From Paraburkholderia sprentiae WSM5005 (GTDB taxonomy: Bacteria > Pseudomonadota > Gammaproteobacteria > Burkholderiales > Burkholderiaceae): DNA of 64,000 nt. Below are positions 19,422 to 28,840 of this stretch, piece after piece; within the stretch, counting starts at the first letter, position 1; every line of letters starts with the position of its first letter. The stretch lies in contig NZ_CP017562.2 of NCBI RefSeq assembly GCF_001865575.2, forward strand, positions 2,577,337-2,641,336. The letters are read 5' to 3'. Below the pieces are notes generated by a model. It was not told the DNA's origin. It saw nothing but the letters and a program-made list of their open reading frames with translations, and did no database searches. The position numbers and the translations under genes are program-made.

Positions 19422-22400
19422 TCATTGCAGCGCCATCGCCAGCACGCGCGCGACGTGCATCGCCTCGACACCCGCGCCATCGCGGATCTGATGGCGGCAG
19501 CTGGTCCCGTCGGCGACCATCACCGTGGTGGCATCGAGCTTGCGCACCGCGGGCAGCAACGACAGCTCGGCCATCGCCTGCGAGCTCGCGTAGTGCTCCG
19601 CTTCATAGCCGAAGCTGCCGGCCATGCCGCAGCACGACGATTCGACCGTCGACACCTTCAATTCGGGAATCCACTTGAGCACGGTCTGCACCGGCGTGAA
19701 CGCGTCGAACGCCTTCTGATGGCAGTGGCCGTGCACGAGCGCCTGCTGCATCGGCAGTGGGTTCAAGGTCAGCCGCAAACGTCCGGCCTGTTGTTCGCGC
19801 ACGAGGAATTCCTCGAATAGAAACGCGTGCTGCGCGAGGCGCCGCGCTTCGTCGCCGAAACCGTACTGCAGGAATTCGTCGCGCAACGTCAGCAGGCAGG
19901 ACGGCTCCAGACCCACCACCGGCACGCCACGTTCGACGAACGGTCCGAACAGATCGAGCATGCGCCGCGCTTCGTGCTTCGCTTCATCGACGAGACCGGC
20001 CGCGAGAAAGGTGCGGCCGCAACACACCGGACGCTCGCCCGGGCGTGCATTGAAGTGGACCGTGTAGCCCGCCGCTTCGAGCACCCGTTGCGCGGCACGC
20101 GCGTTGTCGGGCTCCAGGTGATTGTCGAAGGTGTCGACGAACAGCAGCACTTCTTTCAGCGTGGGCGCTTGCGTCGCGCCACGTGCAGACTTTGCGGACA
20201 CCGCATCGGCCAGAAACGCCTTCTTGAATCGCGGCAGACTGCGCCCGGTCGCGAACCCGACAGAACGCTTGAACCACGCCGACAGCAGCGGCACGTTGTC
20301 CGCGAGCGCCAGCAGTCCCGGCATGCGGCTCGCCGCGCCTGCATAGCGCGGCATGAACGCGACAAGCCTGTCGCGCAGCCGCACGCCATGCGTCTTTGCA
20401 CGCGCCGCTCGCGCCTCGACCTTGAACTTCGCCATGTCGACGCCGGTCGGGCAATCGCGCTTGCAGCCCTTGCACGATACGCACAGGTCGAGCGCTTCTT
20501 TCACGTCATCGCTCGCGAGCCCGCGTTCGCCGAGCTGCCCCGAAATCGCGAGCCGCAACGTGTTGGCCCGCCCGCGCGTCAGATGTTGCTCGTCCTTCGT
20601 CACGCGATAGCTTGGGCACATCGTGCCCGCGTCGAACTTTCGACAGTGGCCGTTGTTGTTGCACATCTCGACCGCTTTCGCGAGACCGCCGCTCAGATCG
20701 TCGCCGCTGCCTGGCGCGCTTTCCTCGCCCGTCAGCGAGTCGCGCTTCACGTTCCACGCCGACCAGTCGAGCACCGTTTCGATGCGCTGTTCGCGATAGC
20801 CCGGCGCAAAGCGGAAATTGCGCGCGTCGTCCATCTTCGGCGGACGCACGATCTTGTCGGGATTGAAGCGATTGTCCGGGTCGAACAGCGTCTTGATCTC
20901 GCGGAACGCCTCGTTCAGGCGCGGCCCATATTGCCATGCAACCCATTCGCCACGACACAGACCGTCGCCGTGCTCGCCCGAATAGGCGCCCTTGTACTCG
21001 CGCACGAGCGCGGCCGCTTCTTCGGCGATCGCGCGCATCTTCGTGGCGCCGTCGCGGCGCATGTCGAGAATCGGCCGCACGTGCAGCGTGCCGACGCTCG
21101 CGTGCGCATACCACGTGCCTTCGGTGCCGTGGCGATGAAACACGTCGGTCAGGCGGCTCGTGTAGTCGGCCAGATGTTCGAGCGGTACCGCGCAATCTTC
21201 GATAAAGGACACCGGCTTACCGTCGCCCTTCATGCTCATCATGATGTTGAGCCCGGCCTTGCGCACTTCCCACAGCGCCTTCTGCGCATTCGCGTCCGCC
21301 ATCTCGACGACCGCGTCGGGCAAGCCCAGTTCGCCCATCAACTCGGTTAGCTGCTTGAGCGACGCGAGCTGCGCGTCGCGATCCTCGCCCGCGAATTCGA
21401 CGAGCAGAATTGCCTGCGGCTCGCCGACCAGCGCCTTTTCGATCACCGGACGAAACGCGGGATTGCTCAACGCGAGGTCGATCATCGTGCGATCGACGAG
21501 TTCGACCGCGACCGGCTTCAATTTGACGATGTGCTGCGTCAGCGCCATCGACTGCCGGAAGCTCGCAAAGTTGACCACGCCAAGCGCCTTATGCGCGGGC
21601 AGCGGCGCGAGCTTCAGCGTGATCTGCCGGCTGAACGCGAGCGTGCCTTCCGAGCCGACCAGCAGATGCGCGAGGTTCGCGCAGCCATCGTCGGTATAGG
21701 CGCGCGGATTCTGGCAGTCGAACAGATCGATGTTGTAGCCCGCGACGCGGCGCAGCACCTTCGGCACGCGCGCGACGATTTCGTCACGCTCGCGCTGCGC
21801 GATTTGCGTGACCCCCGCGACGATCTGCTGCAAGCGCTCGCCTTGCGGCGGCTCGCGCAGCGACGCGAAGCGCGCTTCGCTGCCGTCGGCGAGAATCGCG
21901 TCGATCGCGTCGACGTTGTGCACCATGTTGCCGTATTCGATCGAGCGCGAGCCGCACGAGTTATTGCCGGCCATGCCGCCGATCGTGCATTGGGCAGCCG
22001 TCGATACATCCACCGGAAACCACAGTCCATGCGGCTTCAGCCAGGCGTTCAGATGATCGAGCACGACGCCGGGCTCGACTGTCACGGTGCGCGCGCTGGC
22101 ATCGAACGCGACGATGTTGTTGAGCCACTTGCTCGTGTCGATCACGAGCGCTTCGCCGACCGTCTGCCCGCACTGGCTCGTGCCCGCGCCGCGCGCGAGC
22201 AGCGGCACTTTCTCGCTGCGGGCGATATCGAGCGCGATGCGTAGATCCTGCTGATCGCGCGGCACAACGACGCCGACCGGCGTGATCTGATAGATCGACG
22301 CATCAGTCGCGTAACGGCCCCGGCTGGCGAGATCGAACAGCACGTCGCCGCGCAACGATTTGCGCAGACGCTGTGCGAGCGGGCTGATGGAGCGCGCGGC

Positions 22401-22454
22401 GGAGGGAACCAGATGGATCGGCTTGACGAGCAAGCCCGCGGTGGGATTCGTCAT
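19422..22454 (-). CDS. FAD-linked oxidase and Fe-S protein (YdiJ/D-2-hydroxyacid dehydrogenase type)
   Basis: A fusion of about 1010 residues. The N-terminal half is a PCMH-type FAD-binding domain (RGAGTSQCGQTVGEALVID; GMAGNNSCGSRSIEYGNM) with an FAD-oxidase C-terminal domain. The second half has a 4Fe-4S motif LCVSCKGCKRDCPTG and two CCG domains (CCGRTFLAAGL, SSCCGMAGSFGYE). E. coli YdiJ has this layout and oxidises D-2-hydroxyglutarate; other members oxidise D-lactate or glycolate. The start is the ATG at 22454 (MTNPTAGLL). It is last in a four-gene minus-strand operon, 47 bp behind the hydratase. Confidence 0.92.
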   Translation of the reverse strand: MTNPTAGLLVKPIHLVPSAARSISPLAQRLRKSLRGDVLFDLASRGRYATDASIYQITPVGVVVPRDQQDLRIALDIARSEKVPLLARGAGTSQCGQTVGEALVIDTSKWLNNIVAFDASARTVTVEPGVVLDHLNAWLKPHGLWFPVDVSTAAQCTIGGMAGNNSCGSRSIEYGNMVHNVDAIDAILADGSEARFASLREPPQGERLQQIVAGVTQIAQRERDEIVARVPKVLRRVAGYNIDLFDCQNPRAYTDDGCANLAHLLVGSEGTLAFSRQITLKLAPLPAHKALGVVNFASFRQSMALTQHIVKLKPVAVELVDRTMIDLALSNPAFRPVIEKALVGEPQAILLVEFAGEDRDAQLASLKQLTELMGELGLPDAVVEMADANAQKALWEVRKAGLNIMMSMKGDGKPVSFIEDCAVPLEHLADYTSRLTDVFHRHGTEGTWYAHASVGTLHVRPILDMRRDGATKMRAIAEEAAALVREYKGAYSGEHGDGLCRGEWVAWQYGPRLNEAFREIKTLFDPDNRFNPDKIVRPPKMDDARNFRFAPGYREQRIETVLDWSAWNVKRDSLTGEESAPGSGDDLSGGLAKAVEMCNNNGHCRKFDAGTMCPSYRVTKDEQHLTRGRANTLRLAISGQLGERGLASDDVKEALDLCVSCKGCKRDCPTGVDMAKFKVEARAARAKTHGVRLRDRLVAFMPRYAGAASRMPGLLALADNVPLLSAWFKRSVGFATGRSLPRFKKAFLADAVSAKSARGATQAPTLKEVLLFVDTFDNHLEPDNARAAQRVLEAAGYTVHFNARPGERPVCCGRTFLAAGLVDEAKHEARRMLDLFGPFVERGVPVVGLEPSCLLTLRDEFLQYGFGDEARRLAQHAFLFEEFLVREQQAGRLRLTLNPLPMQQALVHGHCHQKAFDAFTPVQTVLKWIPELKVSTVESSCCGMAGSFGYEAEHYASSQAMAELSLLPAVRKLDATTVMVADGTSCRHQIRDGAGVEAMHVARVLAMALQ

Positions 22455-22501
22455 TTCGTCGGCCTGTGAGGAGCGCGCCTGAACCGCGCGGCTCGAATTG
22501 C

Positions 22502-23251
22502 CTAGTACAGCGTCAGATGAAGCGGCGCGAGTCCTTCGATATGCCCGCTCACGGTGCCCGCCTCGCGCGGAAAAAACATGCCGGTGTACGAACCCGCGGT
22601 GATCACCATCTCCGGTGTCACCGCAATGCCGCGCGCGCTCGCGTGATTGACGAGCCAAGTCAACAGCCGCCGCGGATCGCCGGCCGGATTCGCGGGCGTC
22701 GTTTCGACGACGTCGCGCCCGTTGAACTCGAAACGCAGCGATGGCGCGACGAACGGGAAGTCCTCGCGATACCGCGTGAATTCGCCGACGATCAGCGCGC
22801 CGTGATTCTGCAGGTCCGCGAGCTGCGCGAGTTTGTCGATGGCGGGCCACGCGGCATAGCGGCTCGCGACAATCTCGATGGTCGCGCCGATCGAGCCGAT
22901 ACCCGCGAGCACTTCGTCCTCGTCGTAAAGCGTCGCCGACGGCTCGAAACGCCGGCCGAAACGGAACGCGACTTCGAGTTCGAGCCCGAGAGGCGCGAAG
23001 CCTTCAAGCGACAGACGCGCACCGTCCGCAAGCAGATCGGTATGGGGCAATGGCGCGCCTTGAATCGGTCCGCTCGCCGATTTTGCGCCGATCTTCCAGC
23101 CACCGATTCGCGCGCCGCACGCGCTCAGAATCTCGTGCTGGATGGCGTAAGCCGCGTCGGCATCGGCAGGAAGCTGTTGCGGCGGCAAGCTAGCAAGCGT
23201 AGTACGAGCGCGACGCGCATCGGCAAGAATCTGGCTCAGTGATGGCGTCAT
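22502..23251 (-). CDS. 2-oxopent-4-enoate hydratase / FAH-superfamily enzyme
   Basis: A 249-residue soluble enzyme of the MhpD/DmpE-like branch: N-terminal AYAIQHEILSACGARIGGWKIGAKS, then LELEVAFRFGR (metal-binding Glu-x-Glu) and VITAGSYTGMFFPREAGTV. Family members add water to 2-hydroxypentadienoate or decarboxylate related acids. The gene starts 3 bp from the end of the MFS gene, so the two are translationally linked. No ring-cleavage genes are nearby, so the usual meta-cleavage role is doubtful; in this operon it probably acts on another 2-keto acid. Confidence 0.88.
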   Translation of the reverse strand: MTPSLSQILADARRARTTLASLPPQQLPADADAAYAIQHEILSACGARIGGWKIGAKSASGPIQGAPLPHTDLLADGARLSLEGFAPLGLELEVAFRFGRRFEPSATLYDEDEVLAGIGSIGATIEIVASRYAAWPAIDKLAQLADLQNHGALIVGEFTRYREDFPFVAPSLRFEFNGRDVVETTPANPAGDPRRLLTWLVNHASARGIAVTPEMVITAGSYTGMFFPREAGTVSGHIEGLAPLHLTLY

Positions 23252-23254
23252 GTT

Positions 23255-24541
23255 TTACATGCCCATGCTGGTGGACACATGCGCCTTGTCCGACGCGCCC
23301 AGTTCGAAGCGGCTCTCCGGTTGCATGCGGAACGCGAGCACGACACCGACGCCCATCAGCAACATGCTGCCGACGAACGGCAGATCCCAGTTGCCGAAGT
23401 AGTCGATCAGAAAACCGCCCATCACCGGTGAGATGATCGCGGCGAGCGCCGACCCCGTGTTCATCATGCCGCTCGCGGTGCCGGCGAAGTCCGGCGCGAT
23501 ATCCATCGGGATCGCCCACATCGGACCGATCGTCATCTCGGCGAAGAAGAAGCCCGACGCGAGACACGCGATGGACAGCGTCAGGTCGTGCGTGAACATC
23601 AGCGGAATCAGCGACAGCAGGCAGAACAGCATGCACACCGACACCATCCAGCTGCGCGCGCGTTTGAGGCTGCCGGTGCGCTTGAAGATCGCATCGGTGA
23701 CGATACCGCCCAGCGTGTCGCCGACCACGCCGGCGAAGAACACGACCGACGCGAAGATCGCCGACTTCTTCAATTCCAGATGTTGGTTATGCAGGAAGTA
23801 CAGCGGAATCCAGCTCAGGAACAGCCACAGCGTCCAGCCGTAGCAGAAGTAGACGATCGTAACGGGCGTCATGCGGCGAAACAGCTTGCCCCACGGCAGG
23901 CCGGCGGTTTTCGGCTTCGGCGCGGGCAGCACGGCGAGTTCGTCGGGCGTGATGCGCGGATGATCTTTCGGATGCTCGGTGAACGTGACCGCCCACATGA
24001 CCACCCACACCAGACTCAGCCCGCCGCAGATAAAGAACGATTCGCGCCAGCCCCAGTTGGTCATCACGAGTACGATCAGTGCCGGCGCGACCGCATTGCC
24101 GACTCGCGACGCCGCGTGTGTGATGCCCTGCGCGAAGCCGCGCTTTTCTTTGGCGACCCAGCGCGACATCGCCGACGTTGCAGCCGGGAACGTCGCGCCT
24201 TCACCGAAACCGAGCACGACCCGCGCGGCCAGCAACGAAGCGAGTCCGCCCGCAAACCCTGTGAGCACCGTCGCGAGACCCCAGATCGCGCCGCAGAACA
24301 GCAGCGTGCGTCGCGCGCCGAAGCGATCGCTGACCCAGCCGCCGATCACCTGAAACAGCAGATACGGATACGCGAAGGCCGAGAACACGAGCCCGACCTG
24401 CGTATGCGTGAGATTGAATTCCTTGCCGAAACCCGCGGCCGCGGTGCTGACGTTCACGCGATCGAGGTAGGTGATGAAGTACATGATGCAGAGCATCACT
24501 AGAACGATACTGGTCGCACTGGTCAAACGAAACCGCTTCAT
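23255..24541 (-). CDS. MFS transporter of the anion:cation symporter type
   Basis: The product has 428 residues and twelve membrane spans. The start used is the ATG at 24541 (MKRFRLTS), with GGAGAGAG 6 bases upstream. The first loop motif GGWVSDRFGARR and the N-terminal ITYLDRVNVS are typical of the ACS family (glucarate, phthalate, hydroxyphenylacetate carriers). It is second in the operon after the aminotransferase and probably imports the organic acid that the operon degrades. Confidence 0.92.
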   Translation of the reverse strand: MKRFRLTSATSIVLVMLCIMYFITYLDRVNVSTAAAGFGKEFNLTHTQVGLVFSAFAYPYLLFQVIGGWVSDRFGARRTLLFCGAIWGLATVLTGFAGGLASLLAARVVLGFGEGATFPAATSAMSRWVAKEKRGFAQGITHAASRVGNAVAPALIVLVMTNWGWRESFFICGGLSLVWVVMWAVTFTEHPKDHPRITPDELAVLPAPKPKTAGLPWGKLFRRMTPVTIVYFCYGWTLWLFLSWIPLYFLHNQHLELKKSAIFASVVFFAGVVGDTLGGIVTDAIFKRTGSLKRARSWMVSVCMLFCLLSLIPLMFTHDLTLSIACLASGFFFAEMTIGPMWAIPMDIAPDFAGTASGMMNTGSALAAIISPVMGGFLIDYFGNWDLPFVGSMLLMGVGVVLAFRMQPESRFELGASDKAHVSTSMGM

Positions 24542-24697
24542 CGTCTCTCTCCATGGCATGTGTCGACGGCGCGCCTGAAGTGGCGCGCTGCGTCCGTCGC
24601 CCGTCGGCGGCGAGAGCCGCTATGGACGCCTTGCATGTTGTTCTGGCCGCGTTCTGCGCGCGGCTCGATGAGGGAAGCGCTCCCTGCGGCCCGACAA

Positions 24698-25918
24698 TCA
24701 AGCCGCGGCCTTTAACCCCGGCGTCTTCGGTGCCTCGCTCAGCCACTCCATCGCGGCCGGCATGCCGCTCTGCTCAAGCGGCACGCCAGCAAGCCGCAGA
24801 CCCATTTCGCAGCCGGCCAGTGTCGCGAGCAGCATCAGATCGTTGCAATCGCCGAGATGGCCGATGCGGAACATGCGGCCTTTCATCTTGCCGAGGCCCG
24901 TGCCGAGCGACATGTCGAAGCGTTCGTAGATCAGCTTGCGCACCGCGTCCGCATCGACACCGTCGGGCGTCATCACGCCCGTAAGCACCGGGCTATAGAC
25001 GGCGGGATCGGCGCACTGGATGTCGAGCCCCCACGCGCGCACCGCGCGGCGCGTCGCTTCCGCGAGCCGCTCGTGACGCGCGAACACGTTGTCGAGCCCT
25101 TCGCCGAGAATCATCTCGATCGCTTCGTGCAGTCCGTACAGCAGGTTCGTGTTCGGCGTGTACGGCCAGTAGCCGGACTTGTTCATCTCGACGATTTCCG
25201 CCCAGTCCCAGAAGCTGCGCGGCAGCTTCGCGTGCTGGTTCGCGGCCATCGCCTTTGGCGAGATCGCGTTGAAGCTGATGCCCGGCGGCAGCATCAAGCC
25301 CTTTTGCGAGCCCGACACGGTCACGTCGACGCCCCATTCGTCATGACGATAATCAGCGCACGCGAGCCCGGAGATCGTATCGACGAGCAGCAGCGCCGGA
25401 TGGCCCGCGGCGTCGATCGCGCGACGCACGGCGGCGATGTCGGACGTGACGCCGGTCGAGGTTTCGTTGTGCACGACGCAGACCGCCTTGATCGCATGCT
25501 GCGTGTCGGCGCGCAGACGCTCTTCGATCATCTGCGGCTGCACGCCGCGCCGCCAGCCTTCTATGCCGGGCAGCCCAAGGAATTCGGGTTTCAGGCCGAG
25601 CTTCTCGGCCATCTTTTGCCACAGCGTCGCGAAGTGGCCGGTCTCGAACATCAGCACCTGATCGCCGGGGCTGAGCGTATTCGACAACGCGGCTTCCCAT
25701 GCGCCCGTGCCGGACGCCGGATAGATCACGACCGGCTGCTGCGTCTTGAAGATCTTCTTGATGCCGTCGAGCACGTTCAGACCGAGTTCGCCGAACTCGG
25801 GGCCGCGATGGTCGATGGTCGGATAGCTCATCGCGCGGAGGATGCGATCGGGCACTGGACTCGGCCCCGGAATCTGCAGGAAGTGACGGCCGGCGGGATG
25901 AAAATCTAGCTTGAGCAT
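24698..25918 (-). CDS. Class V aminotransferase (serine/alanine-glyoxylate type)
   Basis: This 406-residue PLP enzyme has the PLP-lysine motif SGSQKGLMLPPG (about residue 200), DTISGLACADYRHDEW before it, and the N-terminal PGPSPVPDRIL motif of the SGAT/AGAT group. The start is the ATG at 25918 (MLKLDF), with CGGAGGAG upstream. It heads a minus-strand operon with an MFS carrier, a hydratase and a FAD/Fe-S oxidase. It lies 19 bases downstream of a palindrome that is also found at the start of the divergent GntR gene, which therefore likely represses it. Confidence 0.9.
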   Translation of the reverse strand: MLKLDFHPAGRHFLQIPGPSPVPDRILRAMSYPTIDHRGPEFGELGLNVLDGIKKIFKTQQPVVIYPASGTGAWEAALSNTLSPGDQVLMFETGHFATLWQKMAEKLGLKPEFLGLPGIEGWRRGVQPQMIEERLRADTQHAIKAVCVVHNETSTGVTSDIAAVRRAIDAAGHPALLLVDTISGLACADYRHDEWGVDVTVSGSQKGLMLPPGISFNAISPKAMAANQHAKLPRSFWDWAEIVEMNKSGYWPYTPNTNLLYGLHEAIEMILGEGLDNVFARHERLAEATRRAVRAWGLDIQCADPAVYSPVLTGVMTPDGVDADAVRKLIYERFDMSLGTGLGKMKGRMFRIGHLGDCNDLMLLATLAGCEMGLRLAGVPLEQSGMPAAMEWLSEAPKTPGLKAAA

Positions 25919-25936
25919 CGGGCTCCTCCGATTGAA

Positions 25937-25950
25937 TTTTGCATGCAAAA
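25937..25950. promoter_or_regulatory. GntR operator 1 (TTTTGCATGCAAAA)
   Basis: A perfect 14-bp palindrome 19 bases upstream of the aminotransferase start. On the minus strand it follows directly after TATAGT (25957-25952), a good -10 element, so a bound repressor would cover the transcription start. The same motif with one change recurs at 26084-26097. Confidence 0.8.
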
Positions 25951-26083
25951 AACTATATCAGAGGAACGGTGACGCGCCCAAGTCAAAAATGGGCGGCGTG
26001 GGCCCGTGTTTACCCGCGTAGATGCGCAGCGATTAACTAATCGATGCGTTTCCGATAAAATCCGACTCACTACAGCTGAGGAT

Positions 26084-26097
26084 TTTTGTATGCAAAA
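26084..26097. promoter_or_regulatory. GntR operator 2 overlapping its own start codon
   Basis: TTTTGTATGCAAAA differs by one base from the perfect palindrome at 25937-25950. The ATG of the GntR gene (26090-26092) lies inside it, which suggests autoregulation. Confidence 0.75.
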
Positions 26098-26821
26098 TTC
26101 GGATGTCGACGCGGGTGTAAGCGCTGCCCCGCTGATGCCGAAGGTCGAGCGTCAGCGCCTGCACGATACGGTGGTGGAGCACATTCGCCGCTTTATCGTC
26201 GAGGGGACGCTGGAGCCCGGCAAAAAACTGAATGAGCGCGAGTTGTGCGAAACGCTCGGCATTTCGCGCACGCCGCTGCGCGAGGCGCTGAAGGTGCTGG
26301 CGGCCGAAGGTCTGATCGAGATTTCGCCGAACCGGGGCGCATCGGTGTCGAAAATGTCGGAGGCGGAAGTGCGCGAAACCTTCGAATTGATGAGCGGCCT
26401 CGAAGCGTTTTCGGGCGAACTCGCGGCTGAGCGCATCACCGCGTCCGAACTCGCCGAGATCAAGGCACTGCATTACGCGATGCTCGCATGCCGCGCGCAG
26501 AACGATCTGCCGGGCTACTACAGCCGCAACCAGGCGATCCACGACAAGATCAACGAAGCGGCGAGAAATTCGGCGCTGCGGCAGACGTATGTGTCGATCA
26601 ACCGGCGGCTGCAGGCGCTGCGGTTTCGCTCGAACTATCAGACGCCGAAGTGGGACCGCGCGATTCACGATCACGATGAAATGCTGAAGGCGCTCGAGGC
26701 TCGCGACGGCAAGAAGCTCAGCGCGATTTTGCGGCAGCATCTGCTCGATAAGCGGGATGCGGTTTTGCAGTTGCAGGTGCAGAAGGACGTGGTGACTTCG
26801 GCCTCCGGGTTGAAGGCGTGA
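26090..26821 (+). CDS. GntR-family regulator with FCD domain
   Basis: The product has 243 residues. The winged helix is at about 20-85 (VVEHIRRFIVEGTLEPGKKL, LCETLGISRTPLREALKVLA) and the FCD ligand domain follows (FELMSGLEAFSGELAAERIT ... HDEMLKALEARDGKKLSAIL). The start is the ATG at 26090 (MQNSDVDAG), which sits in a copy of the palindrome that also precedes the divergent aminotransferase operon. It is probably a repressor released by the operon's organic-acid substrate. Confidence 0.94.
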   Translation: MQNSDVDAGVSAAPLMPKVERQRLHDTVVEHIRRFIVEGTLEPGKKLNERELCETLGISRTPLREALKVLAAEGLIEISPNRGASVSKMSEAEVRETFELMSGLEAFSGELAAERITASELAEIKALHYAMLACRAQNDLPGYYSRNQAIHDKINEAARNSALRQTYVSINRRLQALRFRSNYQTPKWDRAIHDHDEMLKALEARDGKKLSAILRQHLLDKRDAVLQLQVQKDVVTSASGLKA

Positions 26822-26874
26822 TGCGGACGATTCACGCGGCGTCGGCCGCCGCGCCACTGCGCCAGCAAGCAAAA

Positions 26875-27117
26875 CTTGTCCACCTAAATTGTTGGCAAGC
26901 CTGTGGACAACCTCCGCACAGCGAGCTTAAGTGCCTGAAGCGTGAGCACTATCCGCGCTCGGTGCACGCGTAGGCAGTGCGCGTCGCTATGGGGTCCGTG
27001 CTACTGGCTAGCTGACTTCGCAAGGATGCCGTCTCACCCGCACCGACCTATGCGTGCAGTTGTCCACATAATTTGGGAACAAGCTTGTGGACAACCTGCG
27101 CACAGGCGCGCCAAGTG
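26875..27117 (+). repeat. Duplicated ~59-bp module with paired DnaA-box-like sites
   Basis: 26875-26933 and 27059-27117 are diverged copies of one module, 184 bp apart. Each holds an inverted pair of TTGTCCAC and GTGGACAA about 26 bp apart: 26876-26884 with 26902-26910, and 27060-27068 with 27086-27094. Each copy then continues with CAACCTnCGCACAG and ends in AAGTG. The 9-mers are one base from the DnaA box TTATCCACA. The module lies at the left edge of the accessory region, between the GntR and methyltransferase genes; no gene was recognised in 26822-27270. Confidence 0.7.
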
Positions 27118-27270
27118 TTTGATGCGGCACGCCTATCGTTCGAGGATGCGCGAGCGCGCAGCGGCGCGGCTAGTCATGTGATCCACGCCAACATCGACAG
27201 CACGGCTCGCGCGTTGCGCCCGCGAATGCCGGATATCATCCGGCTGCGGCCGCACCGTCAACGACATCTA

Positions 27271-28551
27271 TTACTCGACCAGCAGTGGAAGCCTTTGCTG
27301 TGCCCCGTTGCGCTCCTGTTCAAGAAGCTCCTTCACGAACGGCATCATGATGCGGGCGACCTCCTGCATCACGGGAACCACGACGCTGTTGCCGAACTGG
27401 CGATAAGCTTGAGTGTCGCTGACAGGAATTTGGAAGTCGTCCGGAAATCCCATCAGGCGCGCACACTCACGCGGTGTAAGCCGTCGAGGACGCTCGCCTT
27501 TGCCCTGTGACAGCAGAATCTCCGAACCGTCCTTGTAATAGCGAGCGGACAAGGTGCGGGTGACGCTGTCGGGCGTCACCAGCCCGAAACCGAAGCCATT
27601 TCCCGCCGCGCGATGCTTTTCGGCGTAGGCCTGCAGATACGCCCATAGCTTCGGGGTAAGCGTGTATTTGGACTGTACCTTGCCTGCGGCGTGATCGAAG
27701 AAACGGTCGCCATCGTGTGTAAGCAGAGGTTCAGTACGATCAGTTTTGTGCAGGATCGACGCAAGGCGCGGCCCTTCAGCCGGAAGCCTCAAGTCATCGA
27801 AGGTGAAGTCCGCTTTCTCCCTGAAGCCAACGATCGCGATGCGCTCCCGATGCTGCGGCGTGAAATGCTGCCCGTCAATGACCTTGAACTTGACGTCGTA
27901 CTTAAGTTCGTCGCGCAACACTGCCAAGATCGTCTTCAAGGTGTTGCCCCGGTCATGCGAGGCGAGGTTCTTCACGTTCTCCAGCAGGAACGCTGCGGGT
28001 CGCTTCGCTTCGATGATGCGAGCAACGTCATAAAACAGGGTGCCTTGGGTCGTACATTCGAAGCCGTGCGGACGGCCGAGCGAGTTCTTTTTGCTCACGC
28101 CGGCAATGCTAAACGGCTGACAGGGAAATCCGGCAAGGAGCACATCGTGCGCCGGGACGGCTCGCTCAGAAAAAGAAACGATGTCACCGATGAACTGATG
28201 GCGCTCGTCGTTATCACCGTAATTCTGCTGATACGTCTTTTTCGAGAATTCGTTCCATTCACTCGTGAAGACGCATTGTCCACCGAACGCTTCGAAGCCC
28301 CGCCGTATACCGCCGATGCCCGCGAAAAGGTCGATGAACCGGAATGCCGGTTCGTGCTCGATCCCGGCTTTCCGATTCTTTGCCTCCAGCATCTCGCGTA
28401 ACGCGGCCTTTGCGATAACCGGACAGCGAGCCTTGTCCGCCTCCCACCGGCGGATTGTCCGCACGTTTTTTCCGATCCGCTCAGCAATTTCGCCTTGTGT
28501 GTATAGCTTCAGTGCCTGTGTGAGCAGGTCATGCGAATCCGCCGTTGTCAT
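27271..28551 (-). CDS. DNA (cytosine-5) methyltransferase with N-terminal HTH
   Basis: A 426-residue Dcm-type enzyme. Motif I is [19 protein letters not shown] (about 71), the catalytic Cys is in [11 protein letters not shown] (motif IV), followed by LLENVKNL (VI), [11 protein letters not shown] (VIII) and [11 protein letters not shown] (X). Residues about 10-40 ([21 protein letters not shown]) form a helix-turn-helix, which is common in Dcm-like orphan enzymes. No restriction enzyme or Vsr repair gene was found on either side, so it looks like an orphan in an accessory region. The recognition sequence cannot be inferred. Confidence 0.94.
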   Translation of the reverse strand: MTTADSHDLLTQALKLYTQGEIAERIGKNVRTIRRWEADKARCPVIAKAALREMLEAKNRKAGIEHEPAFRFIDLFAGIGGIRRGFEAFGGQCVFTSEWNEFSKKTYQQNYGDNDERHQFIGDIVSFSERAVPAHDVLLAGFPCQPFSIAGVSKKNSLGRPHGFECTTQGTLFYDVARIIEAKRPAAFLLENVKNLASHDRGNTLKTILAVLRDELKYDVKFKVIDGQHFTPQHRERIAIVGFREKADFTFDDLRLPAEGPRLASILHKTDRTEPLLTHDGDRFFDHAAGKVQSKYTLTPKLWAYLQAYAEKHRAAGNGFGFGLVTPDSVTRTLSARYYKDGSEILLSQGKGERPRRLTPRECARLMGFPDDFQIPVSDTQAYRQFGNSVVVPVMQEVARIMMPFVKELLEQERNGAQQRLPLLVE

Positions 28552-28753
28552 GTTGCTTTTTCTCGCTGGGTATTTTGACGGACATTCTGGCCGGCAGCCT
28601 TCCGCTAGTCCAGCCTTTTATGACGAGAACGGGTATCGCTCGGCACACCGCCAGACCGAAGCAACGTATTTCCGTCGAGGCTGAGCGGCAGGGCGTGTCG
28701 CAACGCGCGACAGGGTCGTCGAGAATCGCCAATCACGGAGACAAACGCAGAGC

Positions 28754-28772
28754 GAGGTGACGATTTTCGGGA
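28754..28772 (+). repeat. Single copy of the 19-bp motif
   Basis: GAGGTGACGATTTTCGGGA matches the consensus with one change in the GGTGAG core. It lies in the 290-bp non-coding gap between the methyltransferase and the alpha/beta hydrolase; nothing else was recognised in that gap. Confidence 0.65.
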
Positions 28773-28840
28773 GCGCAGACACGTGCGAAGGTGGCGGTGC
28801 TCAGTCGCGCCGCTCAAGGTTTGCGTGAGTCTGAGCATCG

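Noticed and set aside
28552..28840. Vsr repair endonuclease gene next to the methyltransferase
   Set aside because: All frames were read; no Vsr signature (for example the RGKDTKPE type) was found.
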